Assembly: GCA_028285085.1 (NCBI GenBank)
Contig: JANQQI010000047.1
Span: forward strand, 124,001-188,000
DNA length: 64,000 nt
Reading direction: 5' to 3'
Origin: Saprospiraceae bacterium
GTDB taxonomy: Bacteria; Bacteroidota; Bacteroidia; Chitinophagales; Saprospiraceae
In this document: positions 1-9,432 of the stretch, piece by piece
How the letters are laid out: every line of letters begins with the position of its first letter
Position numbering within the stretch: the stretch's first letter is position 1
Translations under genes and position numbers: made by a program
The notes under the pieces: model-generated
The model's input: the letters and a program-made list of their open reading frames with translations, nothing else
The model's database searches: none
Told to the model about the DNA's origin: nothing

Positions 1-1265
1 CAATTTTGCAGGATTTTATTGCTTTTTTTAAAGATGGACATCTATTTATTGGTCAACAACCGGAATTAGATGATGTACAGAAAGAAGCATTACACGAGAA
101 GGCTGAAGTGATTGATATTTCCGAAAAAGAACTAACGGCTTATTTTAAAAATGAGGGCTTAGATCCCATCGAAGGATTTTGGTATACTAGCAAAGGTACA
201 AGATATGCGATCATTAAGGATGACAAGAACAACTCACGAGATTTTGTGGCTGTCGCATTATCGAATGAAGTGGCTGGATGGCAGATCGGACACCTGAAGG
301 CCACTTTTGTAAAAAATGATGATACCTCTTATGATGTCGTCTACTACAATCAGGATCATTTTCCGGTAGTGATCAAAATTTATGATCAGGGGAAAGCCGG
401 AGGGGCGCACATCAGGCGGAATAGCCTGCTCCATATTCCGCCTTTTACCTGGGGACGGGAAAGTAAGGAAGCTACTAACTACTCGGAAATCATTGATTCC
501 AACAATCCGAGGGCCCCTCTGTTTCACATCATTGATAAAAACAATGTGCTGATCTCCCTGCCTTCGCATAGTCCTGAGCATGCCAAGCCGCTGAAGAAAT
601 TGGTCGAGAAGCACGATAAAAAAATCAGAGCAGCTAAAAACTTGATTATCGATGTACGTGGCAATGAAGGGGGTAGCTCCTGGATTACTAATGTACTCCT
701 GCCTTATCTACAAACGACCGATCAGCGTCCCGCCAAATATTATCAAGATGGGAGTACCCAGGTGTTGTCTTCGGAAGAAAATATGAAATATTTTGAGAGT
801 ATGGAAAGTCAAGGCTGGCTGCCAAAGCTGCTGATGAATCGGCTTAAAGACAATTCAGGTAAAATTATTCCCCTCGCAGATCCAGGCGAAGAAGAGGAAA
901 AGCCAGACGAAATCAAGGAAGAGTTAGCACGGCCCCAAAATGTGGCTATTCTGATTGGTGCCGGCACCGTAAGCGCCGCCGAGGCTTTTGTGATTAAAGT
1001 GATGAAGTATTCTAAAGTTACCCTTTTCGGTCAGCCGACCAGCGGTTGTATTGATTACCAATCTGTATCGATGAGTTATTTAAATGTTTGTAAGGATTTA
1101 GGCATTTATATCGGTATGCCGATGTTCAGTGCTTCCGAGAAACTACCAGAAGGAGGTGTCAATAAAACGGGAATTGTCCCTGATGTCTTGATTGACAAAA
1201 CGGTAAAAGATAAAACAAAATTCATTATAGACTACTACCAACGCCAAACGTCAAAAAATGATTAA
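1..1265 (+). CDS. S41 family C-terminal processing-type peptidase, 5' end outside window
   Basis: The reading frame is open to the left edge, so the N-terminus is missing; the first in-frame start-like codon is only a TTG at position 6. The visible 419 residues carry the S41 (tail-specific protease, ClpP/crotonase-like fold) core: a strand ending in LIIDVRGNEGG, then GAGTVSAAEAF, where the serine of the TVSAAE segment is the expected nucleophile, and a C-terminal GIVPDVLID segment typical of S41 endings. The family cleaves proteins near the C-terminus, usually in the periplasm or exported. The stop is 3 bases before the next gene, so the two are probably co-transcribed. The substrate cannot be told from the sequence. 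Confidence 0.85.
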   Translation, partial: ILQDFIAFFKDGHLFIGQQPELDDVQKEALHEKAEVIDISEKELTAYFKNEGLDPIEGFWYTSKGTRYAIIKDDKNNSRDFVAVALSNEVAGWQIGHLKATFVKNDDTSYDVVYYNQDHFPVVIKIYDQGKAGGAHIRRNSLLHIPPFTWGRESKEATNYSEIIDSNNPRAPLFHIIDKNNVLISLPSHSPEHAKPLKKLVEKHDKKIRAAKNLIIDVRGNEGGSSWITNVLLPYLQTTDQRPAKYYQDGSTQVLSSEENMKYFESMESQGWLPKLLMNRLKDNSGKIIPLADPGEEEEKPDEIKEELARPQNVAILIGAGTVSAAEAFVIKVMKYSKVTLFGQPTSGCIDYQSVSMSYLNVCKDLGIYIGMPMFSASEKLPEGGVNKTGIVPDVLIDKTVKDKTKFIIDYYQRQTSKND

Positions 1266-1268
1266 TTA

Positions 1269-2528
1269 ATGAAACGATTATTGCTTCTTTCGGCAATTGT
1301 CATGCTCTCATTTCCCATGGGGCAGATAAGTGCCCAGGAGAATACTGTCCTGGATTCTATTATCAATGCGAATAAATATGTTTTTACCGTTGAGGATGAT
1401 CGTATCATTGGAGAAGCTGCCAAACAATTTTTGATACAAGAGGCTCGTTCGTCTCAGTTTTTCGTGATTGGTGAATTGCACTTTAATCAAGAAACGCCGG
1501 TATTTACAAAAGCTATTCTAAATCTTTTACAAAATCACGGCTATAATAATTATGCGATTGAAATAGGTCCCTACTCAGAAAAGGTCATCTCTGAATTTTT
1601 ATCTAAAAAAGGAGGGAAGTCGCTTTTAGCAGATTTTATAAAAAAATATGATCCCGACAATCAATCTAATCCAATCGCTTTTATGGATGCGCTCGATGAA
1701 GTTGAGATTGTGGAGCAAGCGCTGAAAGCTAATTATTCGATTTGGGGAGTTGATCAGGAGTTTATTTATGCGCCTAATTTTTTGCTGGACAAAATTTATG
1801 AATTATCAAGCCTTCAAGCAACTAATCAATTAGCTTTTGAAGAATCGTATCGACAAGCAAAGCAACAATGGAGCCATTTGATTTTAGACTCCACAAAATA
1901 TCGTTATCAGCATATTTTAAATGATAAAACAATTAATTCTTTCTTTGAAACATCCTCCGTTTATTCCGAAGAATCAACCCAAATTATTCAATACATTAGA
2001 GAATCTACCGAAATCTACGATTATTACGCAAGGCGAAAAGGCTACGAAAATCTCCACGGTCGTGCTCAATTAATGAGGACTTATTTTTATGATTATTATA
2101 ATCGTGCAAAAATGAAAAACGATCTTCCTAAAGTTGTTGTTAAGCTAGGGAGTATGCACACCACGCATGGAAGGAGTCCAGGGTATGTCTACGATATTGG
2201 AAATGCGCTGGGAGAGTTTGCGCTTTATCATAATTCAAAAGCATTTAATATTTCTGTGGGCGGTGCAACTTATGTACGGAAAAATGGAGAAGTCATTGAT
2301 AGATTGCAATATACCCCAGAGTACGAAACGCTGTATAAACACCAAGCACCTGATGCCTTTACTATTATCGATTTGAGGGCTATTAAAAAAGCTGCTTTTA
2401 ATCGAGTGATTCGACTCAATCCAGAAAAAGACAGAGATTTTCTGAATCTGTTAATGAGTCATGATACGGTGCTATTAACGACCTTACACGCTGGGTATCG
2501 ACAAACAAGAGATTATAATGAAAACTAA
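1269..2528 (+). CDS. Exported erythromycin-esterase/ChaN/TraB-like protein
   Basis: A 419-residue protein with a clear N-terminal signal peptide (hydrophobic stretch LLLLSAIVMLSFPM, then a cleavable SAQ). The mature part starts with FFVIGELHFNQETP, which resembles the GE.HG/GE.H motif of the EreA/ChaN/TraB hydrolase superfamily. A later KLGSMHTTHGRSPG carries further histidines in the place expected for the metal or active site. These families hydrolyse esters or bind haem or metal, but the substrate here is unknown. It lies 3 bases after an S41 peptidase and 52 bases before a lipoprotein of a related fold, probably in one operon. Macrolide resistance should not be assumed from this similarity. 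Confidence 0.6.
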   Translation: MKRLLLLSAIVMLSFPMGQISAQENTVLDSIINANKYVFTVEDDRIIGEAAKQFLIQEARSSQFFVIGELHFNQETPVFTKAILNLLQNHGYNNYAIEIGPYSEKVISEFLSKKGGKSLLADFIKKYDPDNQSNPIAFMDALDEVEIVEQALKANYSIWGVDQEFIYAPNFLLDKIYELSSLQATNQLAFEESYRQAKQQWSHLILDSTKYRYQHILNDKTINSFFETSSVYSEESTQIIQYIRESTEIYDYYARRKGYENLHGRAQLMRTYFYDYYNRAKMKNDLPKVVVKLGSMHTTHGRSPGYVYDIGNALGEFALYHNSKAFNISVGGATYVRKNGEVIDRLQYTPEYETLYKHQAPDAFTIIDLRAIKKAAFNRVIRLNPEKDRDFLNLLMSHDTVLLTTLHAGYRQTRDYNEN

Positions 2529-2580
2529 AATATTTATGGTTGCTACAATTGTAAGATGTTAACCTAAATATATTTAAATA

Positions 2581-3447
2581 ATGAAGATCAATTTATTCAG
2601 TACACTTCTAATACTACTTACTGCACTTTCTTGTACGCCGACTGAAAATGAAAATATGCCTACCGAAGAGGAAAAATCAACTGCGGTTACTTCCGCCTTT
2701 GATGCTATTCCAAAATCACAAATTATGGTTTTGGGATCTTACCACTTTGCTCAAGAAGATCATTACTATGAGTTATCCGAAGCAAATCAAAAAGAGATTG
2801 CGAAACTAGTAAACAAACTCGCTGAATTTAAACCTACCAAAGTCGTCATCGAAAAAGAACCCAGATTGGATTCCGTTTATAATGCCCTTTATCAAAAATA
2901 TTTAGTGGACGAGCAGCTGATCGATACCTTGCCAAATGAAACTTATCAGCTGGGCTTCCGACTCGCTAAAAAAATGGGCCACGAAAAAATATATCTGTTT
3001 GATGATAAAACTGAATTCATCGGCTCTTTAGAGAATTTTTCCTTTGAAGCCCTCGACGAAGAAATCGCTAAAAATGAAGTGTTTGTCAAGCAACACGTAG
3101 AAGTCATGACCAAGTCGTACGCAGAAAATGAAAGTACGCGTCAAAGCCTTAACCTTTACGATGCAATGGTTAGCCATAATTCACCACAACATCAGGAATG
3201 GAATACACAACGCATGCATGCTTACGAAATTCGCGCGGGCATTCAAGACAGTTGGATGGGGCCGGATTGGTTGGGCCGATGGTATCAGCGCAATATCAGA
3301 ATGACGAGCAATCTATTGAGGTTTAATAATCCAGGTAAGGATAGAATGCTGATTATTGTAGGCGATAATCACAAATGGACTTTGGAGACCTTATTTCATT
3401 CTACGCCTGACTTTGAAGTCGTCTCCAGTTATGATTTATTGAAATAA
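2581..3447 (+). CDS. DUF5694-like lipoprotein of the TraB/ChaN fold
   Basis: A 288-residue protein with a lipoprotein signal: LFSTLLILLTALSC places the lipid-modified cysteine near residue 18. The motif IMVLGSYHFAQ is the N-terminal hallmark of DUF5694 proteins, and TKVVIEKEP and MLIIVGDNHKW supply the conserved acidic and histidine positions of the TraB/ChaN-like fold. It is probably anchored in the outer membrane. No biochemical role is established for DUF5694. It is the third exported hydrolase-like gene in a row and is followed at once by a terminator, so it ends the operon. Confidence 0.7.
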   Translation: MKINLFSTLLILLTALSCTPTENENMPTEEEKSTAVTSAFDAIPKSQIMVLGSYHFAQEDHYYELSEANQKEIAKLVNKLAEFKPTKVVIEKEPRLDSVYNALYQKYLVDEQLIDTLPNETYQLGFRLAKKMGHEKIYLFDDKTEFIGSLENFSFEALDEEIAKNEVFVKQHVEVMTKSYAENESTRQSLNLYDAMVSHNSPQHQEWNTQRMHAYEIRAGIQDSWMGPDWLGRWYQRNIRMTSNLLRFNNPGKDRMLIIVGDNHKWTLETLFHSTPDFEVVSSYDLLK

Positions 3448-3474
3448 TGTCTTTTTACTATACTAATGAAACTG

Positions 3475-3505
3475 AGATCAGTCCATTACGACTGATCTTT
3501 TTTTT
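3475..3505 (+). terminator. Rho-independent terminator after the DUF5694 gene
   Basis: Perfect 8-bp stem AGATCAGT (3475-3482) and ACTGATCT (3491-3498) with an 8-nt loop, followed by a run of eight T. It sits 28 bases after the lipoprotein stop. Confidence 0.85.
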
Positions 3506-3538
3506 GTCATTGACAAAAATCATTTTTCGTACTGAGAA

Positions 3539-3560
3539 AAGTCACCCTTCTCTGTGACTT
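3539..3560. promoter_or_regulatory. Inverted repeat, candidate operator upstream of the persulfide dioxygenase gene
   Basis: Perfect 7-bp arms AAGTCAC (3539-3545) and GTGACTT (3554-3560) separated by 8 bases. The size and spacing fit a dimeric Crp/FNR-family or similar regulator. It lies about 30 bases upstream of a -7 element. The binding protein is inference. Confidence 0.45.
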
Positions 3561-3589
3561 GAGTTACAAACTTCCAGAAGTTAGAGGGA

Positions 3590-3597
3590 TAAATTTG
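3590..3597 (+). promoter_or_regulatory. Bacteroidota -7 element (TAAATTTG) for the CstB-like gene
   Basis: TAAATTTG fits the TAnnTTTG consensus and lies 31 bases before the ATG at 3629. No good TTG -33 element is found at 17-21 bases upstream, which would fit an activator-dependent promoter using the inverted repeat at 3539-3560. Confidence 0.5.
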
Positions 3598-3628
3598 TAC
3601 TACTTGAAATCATTAAAACCAAAAAGAT

Positions 3629-5050
3629 ATGACAGTAGAACAAATTTATACCGGATGTCTGGCCGAAGCGGCTTACTATATCGAAAGCAATGGCGAAGCG
3701 GCAATCATCGATCCTTTGCGCGAAGTGCAGCCTTATATCGATCGAGCCAAAAAGGATAACGCCAAGATTAAGTATGTTTTTGAAACGCACTTCCATGCAG
3801 ACTTCGTTTCCGGCCATGTAGACTTGGCCGCTAAGACTGGGGCTCAAATTGTCTTTGGACCAACGGTGATGGAAACGGGCTTCGATGCTCTGATTGGAGA
3901 AGATGGACAAGAATTCAAAATCGGAGATGTCACCATTCGCCTGATTCACACCCCGGGGCATACCATGGAAAGTAGTTGCTTCCTGCTGATTGACGAAAAT
4001 GGTAAGGAGCACGGTCTTTTCACCGGTGACACTCTCTTTATCGGCGATGTAGGACGGCCGGACTTGGCCCAAAAAGTTATCGCTGAGTTGACTCAGGAGA
4101 AGCTAGCGTCACATCTGTTCGATTCCTTGCGGAATAAGATTATGCCGTTGAGTGACGACCTGATTGTCTATCCCGCTCACGGTGCCGGGAGTGCTTGCGG
4201 AAAAAATATGAGCACGGAAACGACCGATACCCTCGGCAATCAGAAAAAATTCAACTACGCATTGCGCCCCGACATGACCAAAGAGGAATTTGTCAAAGAA
4301 GTACTGACGGGACTTACGCCACCTCCCGGTTATTTCCCACAAAATGTATTGATGAATATTCAGGGCTACGAACAGTTCGACGAGGTGATGGCCAAAGGGA
4401 AGAAAGCGTTGTCGCCACGTGAGTTCGAATTGGTAGCCAACGAAACCCGGGCCATGATGCTCGATGCCCGCGACGCTAAAGCCTTTGCGGAAGGCTTTGT
4501 TCCCAATTCAATCAATATCGGTATCGACGGTAGCTTTGCCTCCTGGGTGGGCACCTTAGTCAAGGATGTTAAGCAGGAAATTCTGATCATTGCTGAACCG
4601 GGCCGTGAAGAAGAAGTCATCACTCGCTTGTCGCGTGTAGGTTTTGACAATGCTTTAGGATTCCTCGAAGGTGGATTGGATAGCTGGAAGGCGGCCGGTA
4701 AAGAAGTGGATACGATTGCATCTATTTCAGTAGAAACTTTGGCTGAGAAAATGCAGCAAGGTCCGGTCAATTTGCTCGACGTTCGCCGTAAAAGTGAATT
4801 TGACAGCGAACACGTGGTCGATGCTGTGAATGTTCCGCTCGATTATATCAACGAAAATATGGCCGAAGTTGATAAGGATAAAACCTGGTATGTGAACTGC
4901 CGCAGTGGCTACCGCTCCATGGTTTTTGTGTCCTTGCTACGCGCCCGTGGCTACAACAATCTGGTTGATATCAACGGCGGTTTCCTCGCCATTAAAGAAA
5001 GTGGTGCTTTCAATATCACCGATTACGTTTGCCCTACCACCATGCTATAA
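3629..5050 (+). CDS. CstB-like persulfide dioxygenase with two rhodanese domains
   Basis: 473 residues. The N-terminal metallo-beta-lactamase domain (about 1-240) has the persulfide dioxygenase iron site: THFHADF with H54, H56 and D58, then TPGH with H111, and TGD with D134. A first rhodanese domain (about 270-360) lacks the catalytic cysteine (IIAEPGREEE at the loop). The second (about 365-473) has CRSGYR with C424. This order, MBL then pseudo-rhodanese then active rhodanese, matches the staphylococcal CstB type, which oxidises persulfides and makes thiosulfate. It acts in the cytoplasm, downstream of sulfide:quinone oxidoreductase. It starts a run of sulfur genes with its own -7 element and inverted repeat and ends at a hairpin. 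Confidence 0.9.
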   Translation: MTVEQIYTGCLAEAAYYIESNGEAAIIDPLREVQPYIDRAKKDNAKIKYVFETHFHADFVSGHVDLAAKTGAQIVFGPTVMETGFDALIGEDGQEFKIGDVTIRLIHTPGHTMESSCFLLIDENGKEHGLFTGDTLFIGDVGRPDLAQKVIAELTQEKLASHLFDSLRNKIMPLSDDLIVYPAHGAGSACGKNMSTETTDTLGNQKKFNYALRPDMTKEEFVKEVLTGLTPPPGYFPQNVLMNIQGYEQFDEVMAKGKKALSPREFELVANETRAMMLDARDAKAFAEGFVPNSINIGIDGSFASWVGTLVKDVKQEILIIAEPGREEEVITRLSRVGFDNALGFLEGGLDSWKAAGKEVDTIASISVETLAEKMQQGPVNLLDVRRKSEFDSEHVVDAVNVPLDYINENMAEVDKDKTWYVNCRSGYRSMVFVSLLRARGYNNLVDINGGFLAIKESGAFNITDYVCPTTML

Positions 5051-5075
5051 GCAAAAGGGATAGCATCTCTCACTG

Positions 5076-5108
5076 GCAGCCGTTCGATAAAGAACGGCTG
5101 CTCTATCT
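5076..5108 (+). terminator. Hairpin terminator after the CstB-like gene
   Basis: Perfect 10-bp stem GCAGCCGTTC (5076-5085) and GAACGGCTGC (5092-5101) with a 6-nt loop. The following tract is T-rich but interrupted, so termination may be partial. Confidence 0.65.
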
Positions 5109-5236
5109 TTTCATTTAAAAGAAAAACACGACATTTATCATTAGGAAAGAATATTGGTTTATAAAAACCACATTCCCCCTTTCTAGTGATAGATTGTTTT
5201 GATGGACTAAGATCATTCTTTCTAAAAAATGCACCC

Positions 5237-5620
5237 ATGGAAGAGACCAAATCTTGTAAAACACCTCGTTGGCGCATGCTCAAGAGCCAACTCAATAATT
5301 TATCCCCCGAGGCATTTCTGGTTGATGCACAGAATACGCCTTCCGCTATGCTCATTGATGTGCGCACGCAACAAGAATTCGCCACGGGCCATTTTCCAAA
5401 TGCGATAAATGTGGACTATTTTTCAGAAAACTTCTGGGAGCAAATTGAGCAGTTGGATAAATCCAAACATTACTTTGTGTATTGCCGCTCCGGTCGTCGT
5501 AGCATTCGGGTTTGTACTTGGATGCGCAACGGCGGTTTTGATAATAATCGAGTCTATAATCTGGATGGTGGTTTGAATGATTGGCTGGAACAGTTTCCCG
5601 AAGGATTGACTCAATCATAA
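5237..5620 (+). CDS. Single-domain rhodanese (sulfurtransferase)
   Basis: A 127-residue cytoplasmic protein made of one rhodanese domain. The motif LIDVRTQQEFATGHFPNAINV is the usual N-terminal CH2A-type segment, and YCRSGRRS places the catalytic cysteine at C83; DGGLNDW closes the domain. The start was set at ATG 5237 rather than an upstream ATG at 5186, because the extra 17 residues fall before any conserved part. Rhodaneses pass sulfane sulfur to thiols or cyanide. Its place just after a CstB-like enzyme suggests that it carries persulfide sulfur in the same pathway. Confidence 0.85.
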   Translation: MEETKSCKTPRWRMLKSQLNNLSPEAFLVDAQNTPSAMLIDVRTQQEFATGHFPNAINVDYFSENFWEQIEQLDKSKHYFVYCRSGRRSIRVCTWMRNGGFDNNRVYNLDGGLNDWLEQFPEGLTQS

Positions 5621-5657
5621 TTTTAAAATCAAGTAATGATCTGAACTCCCCTTTACC

Positions 5658-6263
5658 ATGCGTCACCTTTTTACCCTTCTCACCCTAAGTAGTATTTTTC
5701 TCATCGTACACTGTACACAACCCACACCGCCGGCCCCGACATCTGTTACCGAGGATCTCTTTGAAGCAGTTTATTTGAAAAGAGGCCAACAAGTAGCGGC
5801 AGCTACCTTCGCTACGCTAAGCAGTAATTTACAAAAAGCAATGCAGGAAGGCGGCGTTGCCCACGCTGTAGAATATTGTCGCCTTTCGGCTGCCCCCTTG
5901 GTCGATAGTCTTGAGAAAAAGTATTCCGCAAAGATTCGTCGGACCTCCCTGAAAGTACGTAATCCCGATAATCGGCCGACGCCGCACGAATTGACACAAC
6001 TGCAAGCTTACCAGCAACAGCTTGCGGCAGGGGAAACCTTATCCGCTGTTACCAAGGCAATCGGAGATGATAAAATGGCTTTTTATGCCCCGATTCAACT
6101 TATGCCGCTTTGCCAAAAATGCCACGGTGAAATGGGGAAGACCTTAGCAAATACCGATTACGATTTGATCCAAAAACTATATCCCGAAGACCAAGCCACG
6201 GGTTACCGTACCGGCGACTGGCGTGGGATGTGGAGTATTACTTTTGTCAAGGATTTGGAATAG
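5658..6263 (+). CDS. DUF3365 (Tll0287-like) haem-binding lipoprotein
   Basis: 201 residues with a lipoprotein signal peptide (SSIFLIVHC, cysteine near residue 20). The body matches the DUF3365/Tll0287-like family: EYCRLSAAPLVD in the first half, and a c-type haem motif CQKCHG in the second half. It is expected to be periplasmic and membrane-anchored, taking part in electron transfer or redox or gas sensing. It sits between a rhodanese and cytochrome bd genes, which suggests a redox role in the sulfide or low-oxygen respiratory pathway. That role is inferred from position. Confidence 0.75.
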   Translation: MRHLFTLLTLSSIFLIVHCTQPTPPAPTSVTEDLFEAVYLKRGQQVAAATFATLSSNLQKAMQEGGVAHAVEYCRLSAAPLVDSLEKKYSAKIRRTSLKVRNPDNRPTPHELTQLQAYQQQLAAGETLSAVTKAIGDDKMAFYAPIQLMPLCQKCHGEMGKTLANTDYDLIQKLYPEDQATGYRTGDWRGMWSITFVKDLE

Positions 6264-6331
6264 TTTATACCTCCTCTAAATAAAACAGAAACGGAGTTAT
6301 CAAAAAAGAAAATGAGCTGATCGGATGTTTT

Positions 6332-6347
6332 CTTGATAGAGATCAAG
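6332..6347. promoter_or_regulatory. FNR-type box upstream of cydA
   Basis: TTGAT-AGAG-ATCAA (6333-6346) is a perfect match to the FNR/Crp-family consensus TTGAT-N4-ATCAA, extended by one flanking base pair (C/G). It lies about 54 bases before the cydA ATG. Control of cytochrome bd by oxygen-sensing or NO-sensing FNR-family regulators is common in other bacteria. The regulator is not in this window. Confidence 0.75.
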
Positions 6348-6400
6348 CGCTCTTTAAAAATCTTTTTTGACATTTGATTTGACACTTTAACCCATTGACT

Positions 6401-7786
6401 ATGGATGTCGAAATTCTGTCGCGAATACAATTCGCTTTTACCATTTCCTTTCATTACATCTATCCTCCGTTGAGTATTGGCCTGGGATTGCTGATGGTCA
6501 TTATGGAGGGTTTATATTTAAAAACAGGTAACAAAGAATACGAAACGCTGGCGCGGTTCTGGACCAAAATTTTTGCTCTCACCTTCGGCATTGGCGTGGC
6601 GACGGGCATCGTCATGGAGTTTGAGTTCGGAACGAACTGGGCTACCTATTCCCGCTTCGTTGGTGATGTCTTTGGTAGTGCTCTGGCTGCAGAAGGTATC
6701 TTTGCTTTTGCACTGGAAAGTGGCTTCTTAGGGGTCTTGCTTTTTGGTTGGAATCGGGTAAGCTCTACTGTGCATTTTATTGCTACGCTGGGGGTGTTCC
6801 TAGGCTCGATGTTCTCGGCGGTCTGGATTGTCATTGCTAATAGTTGGCAGCAGACCCCGACGGGCTATCATATCGTTGGCGAAGGCCTCAACGCTCGTGC
6901 TGAGATCACTGACTTCTGGGCCATGGTATTCAATCCCTCAAGTATGGATCGACTGTGGCATGTCTGGCAAGGGGCCTTCCTTGCGGGCGCCTTTTTGGTC
7001 TTAAGCGTGCATGCTTATTATCTACTCAAGGGGCGCTACGTGGAGATTTCCAAAAAGGCATTCAAAATTGCTTTGCTCATCGCGACGGCTTTTTCGCTCT
7101 TGCAGTTGGTGAGCGGGCATAGCTCCGCTGAAGGCGTCGCCGTAAATCAACCAGCCAAGCTCGCCGCCCTCGAAGGGCATTTTGATAGCCTTTCCGTTGC
7201 CGATATGTATCTGCTCGGCTGGGTAGACAAAGAAGAGGAAACGGTCACGGGGCTAAAAGTGCCTGGTGGGTTGAGTTTTTTACTCCATCAGGATTTTGGG
7301 GAACCAGTCAAAGGGCTTAACTACTTCCCGGAAGATGAGCGACCCTCGCAGGTCAATGCTGTTTTTCAATTTTACCACATCATGGTTGCACTGGGTATGC
7401 TGATGATTGCACTGACGGTCTTTGCAAGCTTCCAGTGGTGGCGGGGCCGCTTATTTAAGCAACGCTGGCTGTTATGGGCTTTTGTCTTTGCGGTGCTGGC
7501 CCCGCAAATCGCGAATCAGGCGGGTTGGTTTGCCGCTGAGATGGGCCGGCAACCTTGGGTAGTCTATGGCTTATTGCGCACCTCGGATGCCTTGTCGAAA
7601 GCCGTGACGGCCAATCAGGTGCTCTTCTCATTGATCATGTTTACGATTATTTACGTTGTGCTCTTTTTGCTCTTTATTTATTTACTGAATAAAAAAATCA
7701 AGCATGGGCCTTACGATGAAAACTTGATCGATAAACGGCCCAAGCAAAAAGACATGGCCAAACTCCTTAATTCCAAAGAATCTTAA
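6401..7786 (+). CDS. cydA: Cytochrome bd quinol oxidase subunit I
   Basis: 461 residues from ATG 6401 (a TTG six bases upstream is less likely). Typical CydA N-terminus [20 protein letters not shown] with the haem-ligand histidine near residue 18, a PPLSIGLG segment, and GRQPWVVYG near the C-terminal helices. Many transmembrane helices. The Q-loop region is of the short type, given the total length. With CydB it oxidises quinol and reduces oxygen at the inner membrane with high affinity. Cytochrome bd resists sulfide, so its place among sulfide-oxidation genes makes sense. An FNR-type box lies upstream. Confidence 0.95.
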   Translation: MDVEILSRIQFAFTISFHYIYPPLSIGLGLLMVIMEGLYLKTGNKEYETLARFWTKIFALTFGIGVATGIVMEFEFGTNWATYSRFVGDVFGSALAAEGIFAFALESGFLGVLLFGWNRVSSTVHFIATLGVFLGSMFSAVWIVIANSWQQTPTGYHIVGEGLNARAEITDFWAMVFNPSSMDRLWHVWQGAFLAGAFLVLSVHAYYLLKGRYVEISKKAFKIALLIATAFSLLQLVSGHSSAEGVAVNQPAKLAALEGHFDSLSVADMYLLGWVDKEEETVTGLKVPGGLSFLLHQDFGEPVKGLNYFPEDERPSQVNAVFQFYHIMVALGMLMIALTVFASFQWWRGRLFKQRWLLWAFVFAVLAPQIANQAGWFAAEMGRQPWVVYGLLRTSDALSKAVTANQVLFSLIMFTIIYVVLFLLFIYLLNKKIKHGPYDENLIDKRPKQKDMAKLLNSKES

Positions 7787-7797
7787 ACCCACTCCAT

Positions 7798-8832
7798 ATG
7801 GCAACCTTTTTAGGAATTGACTATCCGACGCTTTGGTACTTGGTCGTTGGCGCAGTGTTCTCCGGCTACGCGATCCTTGATGGTTTCGATCTGGGCGCTG
7901 GTGCCTGGCATTTATTTTTCAAAAAAGAGCAAAGCCGTCGGATCGCTCTCAATGCGGTTGGTCCCGTTTGGGATGGCAACGAAGTGTGGTTGGTCATTGG
8001 TGGCGGGGCGTTGTTTGCGGGCTTCCCGGTGCTTTATGCTTCTTTGTTTTCAGCCATGTACATTCCGTTTATGCTCTTTTTAGCCTTCCTGATTTTCCGG
8101 GCGATCTCTATCGAATTTCGATCGAAGGAAGAAATGCGCTGGTGGCGTACGATGTGGGATGTTCTTTATAGCTTGGCGAGTATTCTGCTTTCCTTTTTAT
8201 TAGGCGTCGTGTTGGGAAATATTTTACTCGGTATGAGTATCGGTGAAAATTATGAATTCGCGGGTAGCTGGTTGGAATTTATTAATCCTTATGCGATTAT
8301 GGTGGGCTTGACCACGCTAGCACTATTCATGATGCACGGTGCGATTTATTTATTGATGAAAACGGAAGGACGACTTTTTACAAAGCTTACGATCCTACTC
8401 CGACAAGGGATTATTTTTTTCATCATCATGTTTAGTTTGACGACGCTTTATACACTTATTTATATCCCTCATTTATCCGACGATTTCAAAAGCAATCCAG
8501 CGCTATTTATTATGCCAGTTTTGGCCTTTTTGAGTATTGCCAATATTCCACGCTTGGCGAATAAGCGGAAGTATCGATCCGCCTTCATCTTCTCAGCCTT
8601 ATCAATCAGCATGCTTTTGATTTTGGTAGCGATTGAGTTGTATCCCGTCCTAATTCTGTCTACCATTGATCCTGCATATAATATCACGGTTTATAATGCC
8701 GCTTCCTCGGAAAAGTCTTTAGGCATTATGCTCACTTTTGCGGCCGTTGGCGTCCCTTTGGTATTGAGTTACACCTTTTTCGTGTACAAAACCTTCTGGG
8801 GGAAAGTACAATTGGATGAGACGAGTTATTAG
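7798..8832 (+). CDS. cydB: Cytochrome bd quinol oxidase subunit II
   Basis: 344 residues with eight to nine hydrophobic helices. The N-terminal YAILDGFDLGAGAWHL and VWDGNEVWLV are diagnostic of CydB. It starts 11 bases after the cydA stop, so the two are one transcription unit. No CydX-like small subunit was seen in the next 50 bases. It pairs with CydA in the inner membrane. Confidence 0.95.
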   Translation: MATFLGIDYPTLWYLVVGAVFSGYAILDGFDLGAGAWHLFFKKEQSRRIALNAVGPVWDGNEVWLVIGGGALFAGFPVLYASLFSAMYIPFMLFLAFLIFRAISIEFRSKEEMRWWRTMWDVLYSLASILLSFLLGVVLGNILLGMSIGENYEFAGSWLEFINPYAIMVGLTTLALFMMHGAIYLLMKTEGRLFTKLTILLRQGIIFFIIMFSLTTLYTLIYIPHLSDDFKSNPALFIMPVLAFLSIANIPRLANKRKYRSAFIFSALSISMLLILVAIELYPVLILSTIDPAYNITVYNAASSEKSLGIMLTFAAVGVPLVLSYTFFVYKTFWGKVQLDETSY

Positions 8833-8882
8833 GGACTAATTATATGTTTTATAAAGTTATTGGAAGTTAACCTTTCTTTAAT

Positions 8883-9152
8883 CTAATTCCTTAAAAGAGA
8901 GTTTGTGCCAATAAAAAGCAAAACTAGTCCAGTTATTACAATCCATAATCCTAGGTCAGGAATTGATATTGATAGTTTAGGATAAAATGGCGATACGATA
9001 AATGTAATGGCTGTCGGTAGCATTCCAATACGTATTGAGGATGTAATGAGTGTATCTAATTGTATTTTTTGATTTGTCCAACTTTTATATATCCATATTC
9101 CTATGAATGAAAGAGTCACTAATGCGGCTGTTGTAATATTTAAGTAAGTCAT
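8883..9152 (-). CDS. Small hypothetical membrane protein
   Basis: 89 residues with three hydrophobic segments (about 8-24, 42-58 and 66-84). No family recognised. It is AT-rich compared with the flanking cyd and porin genes. It begins with ATG and has no other gene on either strand, so it may be real, but no promoter or conserved motif backs it. It is convergent with cydB. Confidence 0.45.
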   Translation of the reverse strand: MTYLNITTAALVTLSFIGIWIYKSWTNQKIQLDTLITSSIRIGMLPTAITFIVSPFYPKLSISIPDLGLWIVITGLVLLFIGTNSLLRN

Positions 9153-9432
9153 GATAACTAATGGTTGTTATTAACTCAACTATCTTTAGTTAGTGTGAAA
9201 AATAATAGGACAGGTAATTTCTATAAAAGAGGAGCCTGATGATTTTATTCTTTGTTTTGTGTTGATTGTCAGCTGTTTGTGATGTGTTGGTTTTTCTTAA
9301 GTAAGAACCTTTTTCGAAAAATCGGTGGCTATCCCTTATGGCTACTGGTTTTCTTGTTATAGGACAATAGCCTGAGTTTTTCGGAACCAGTATTAGCAGC
9401 TTTTTTTCTGCTTCTCTTATTTAGTACTCAAA

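Noticed and set aside
258-614. 118-residue minus-strand open frame inside the S41 peptidase gene
   Set aside because: It is a shadow of the strongly supported plus-strand gene and has no recognisable motif.
1269-2528. Macrolide resistance gene
   Set aside because: The similarity to erythromycin esterase is only at the superfamily level, and the exported protein sits with unrelated envelope hydrolases.
5186-5236. Upstream ATG start for the single rhodanese
   Set aside because: The extra 17 residues precede the conserved domain and look unlike coding sequence; ATG 5237 gives a normal-length protein.
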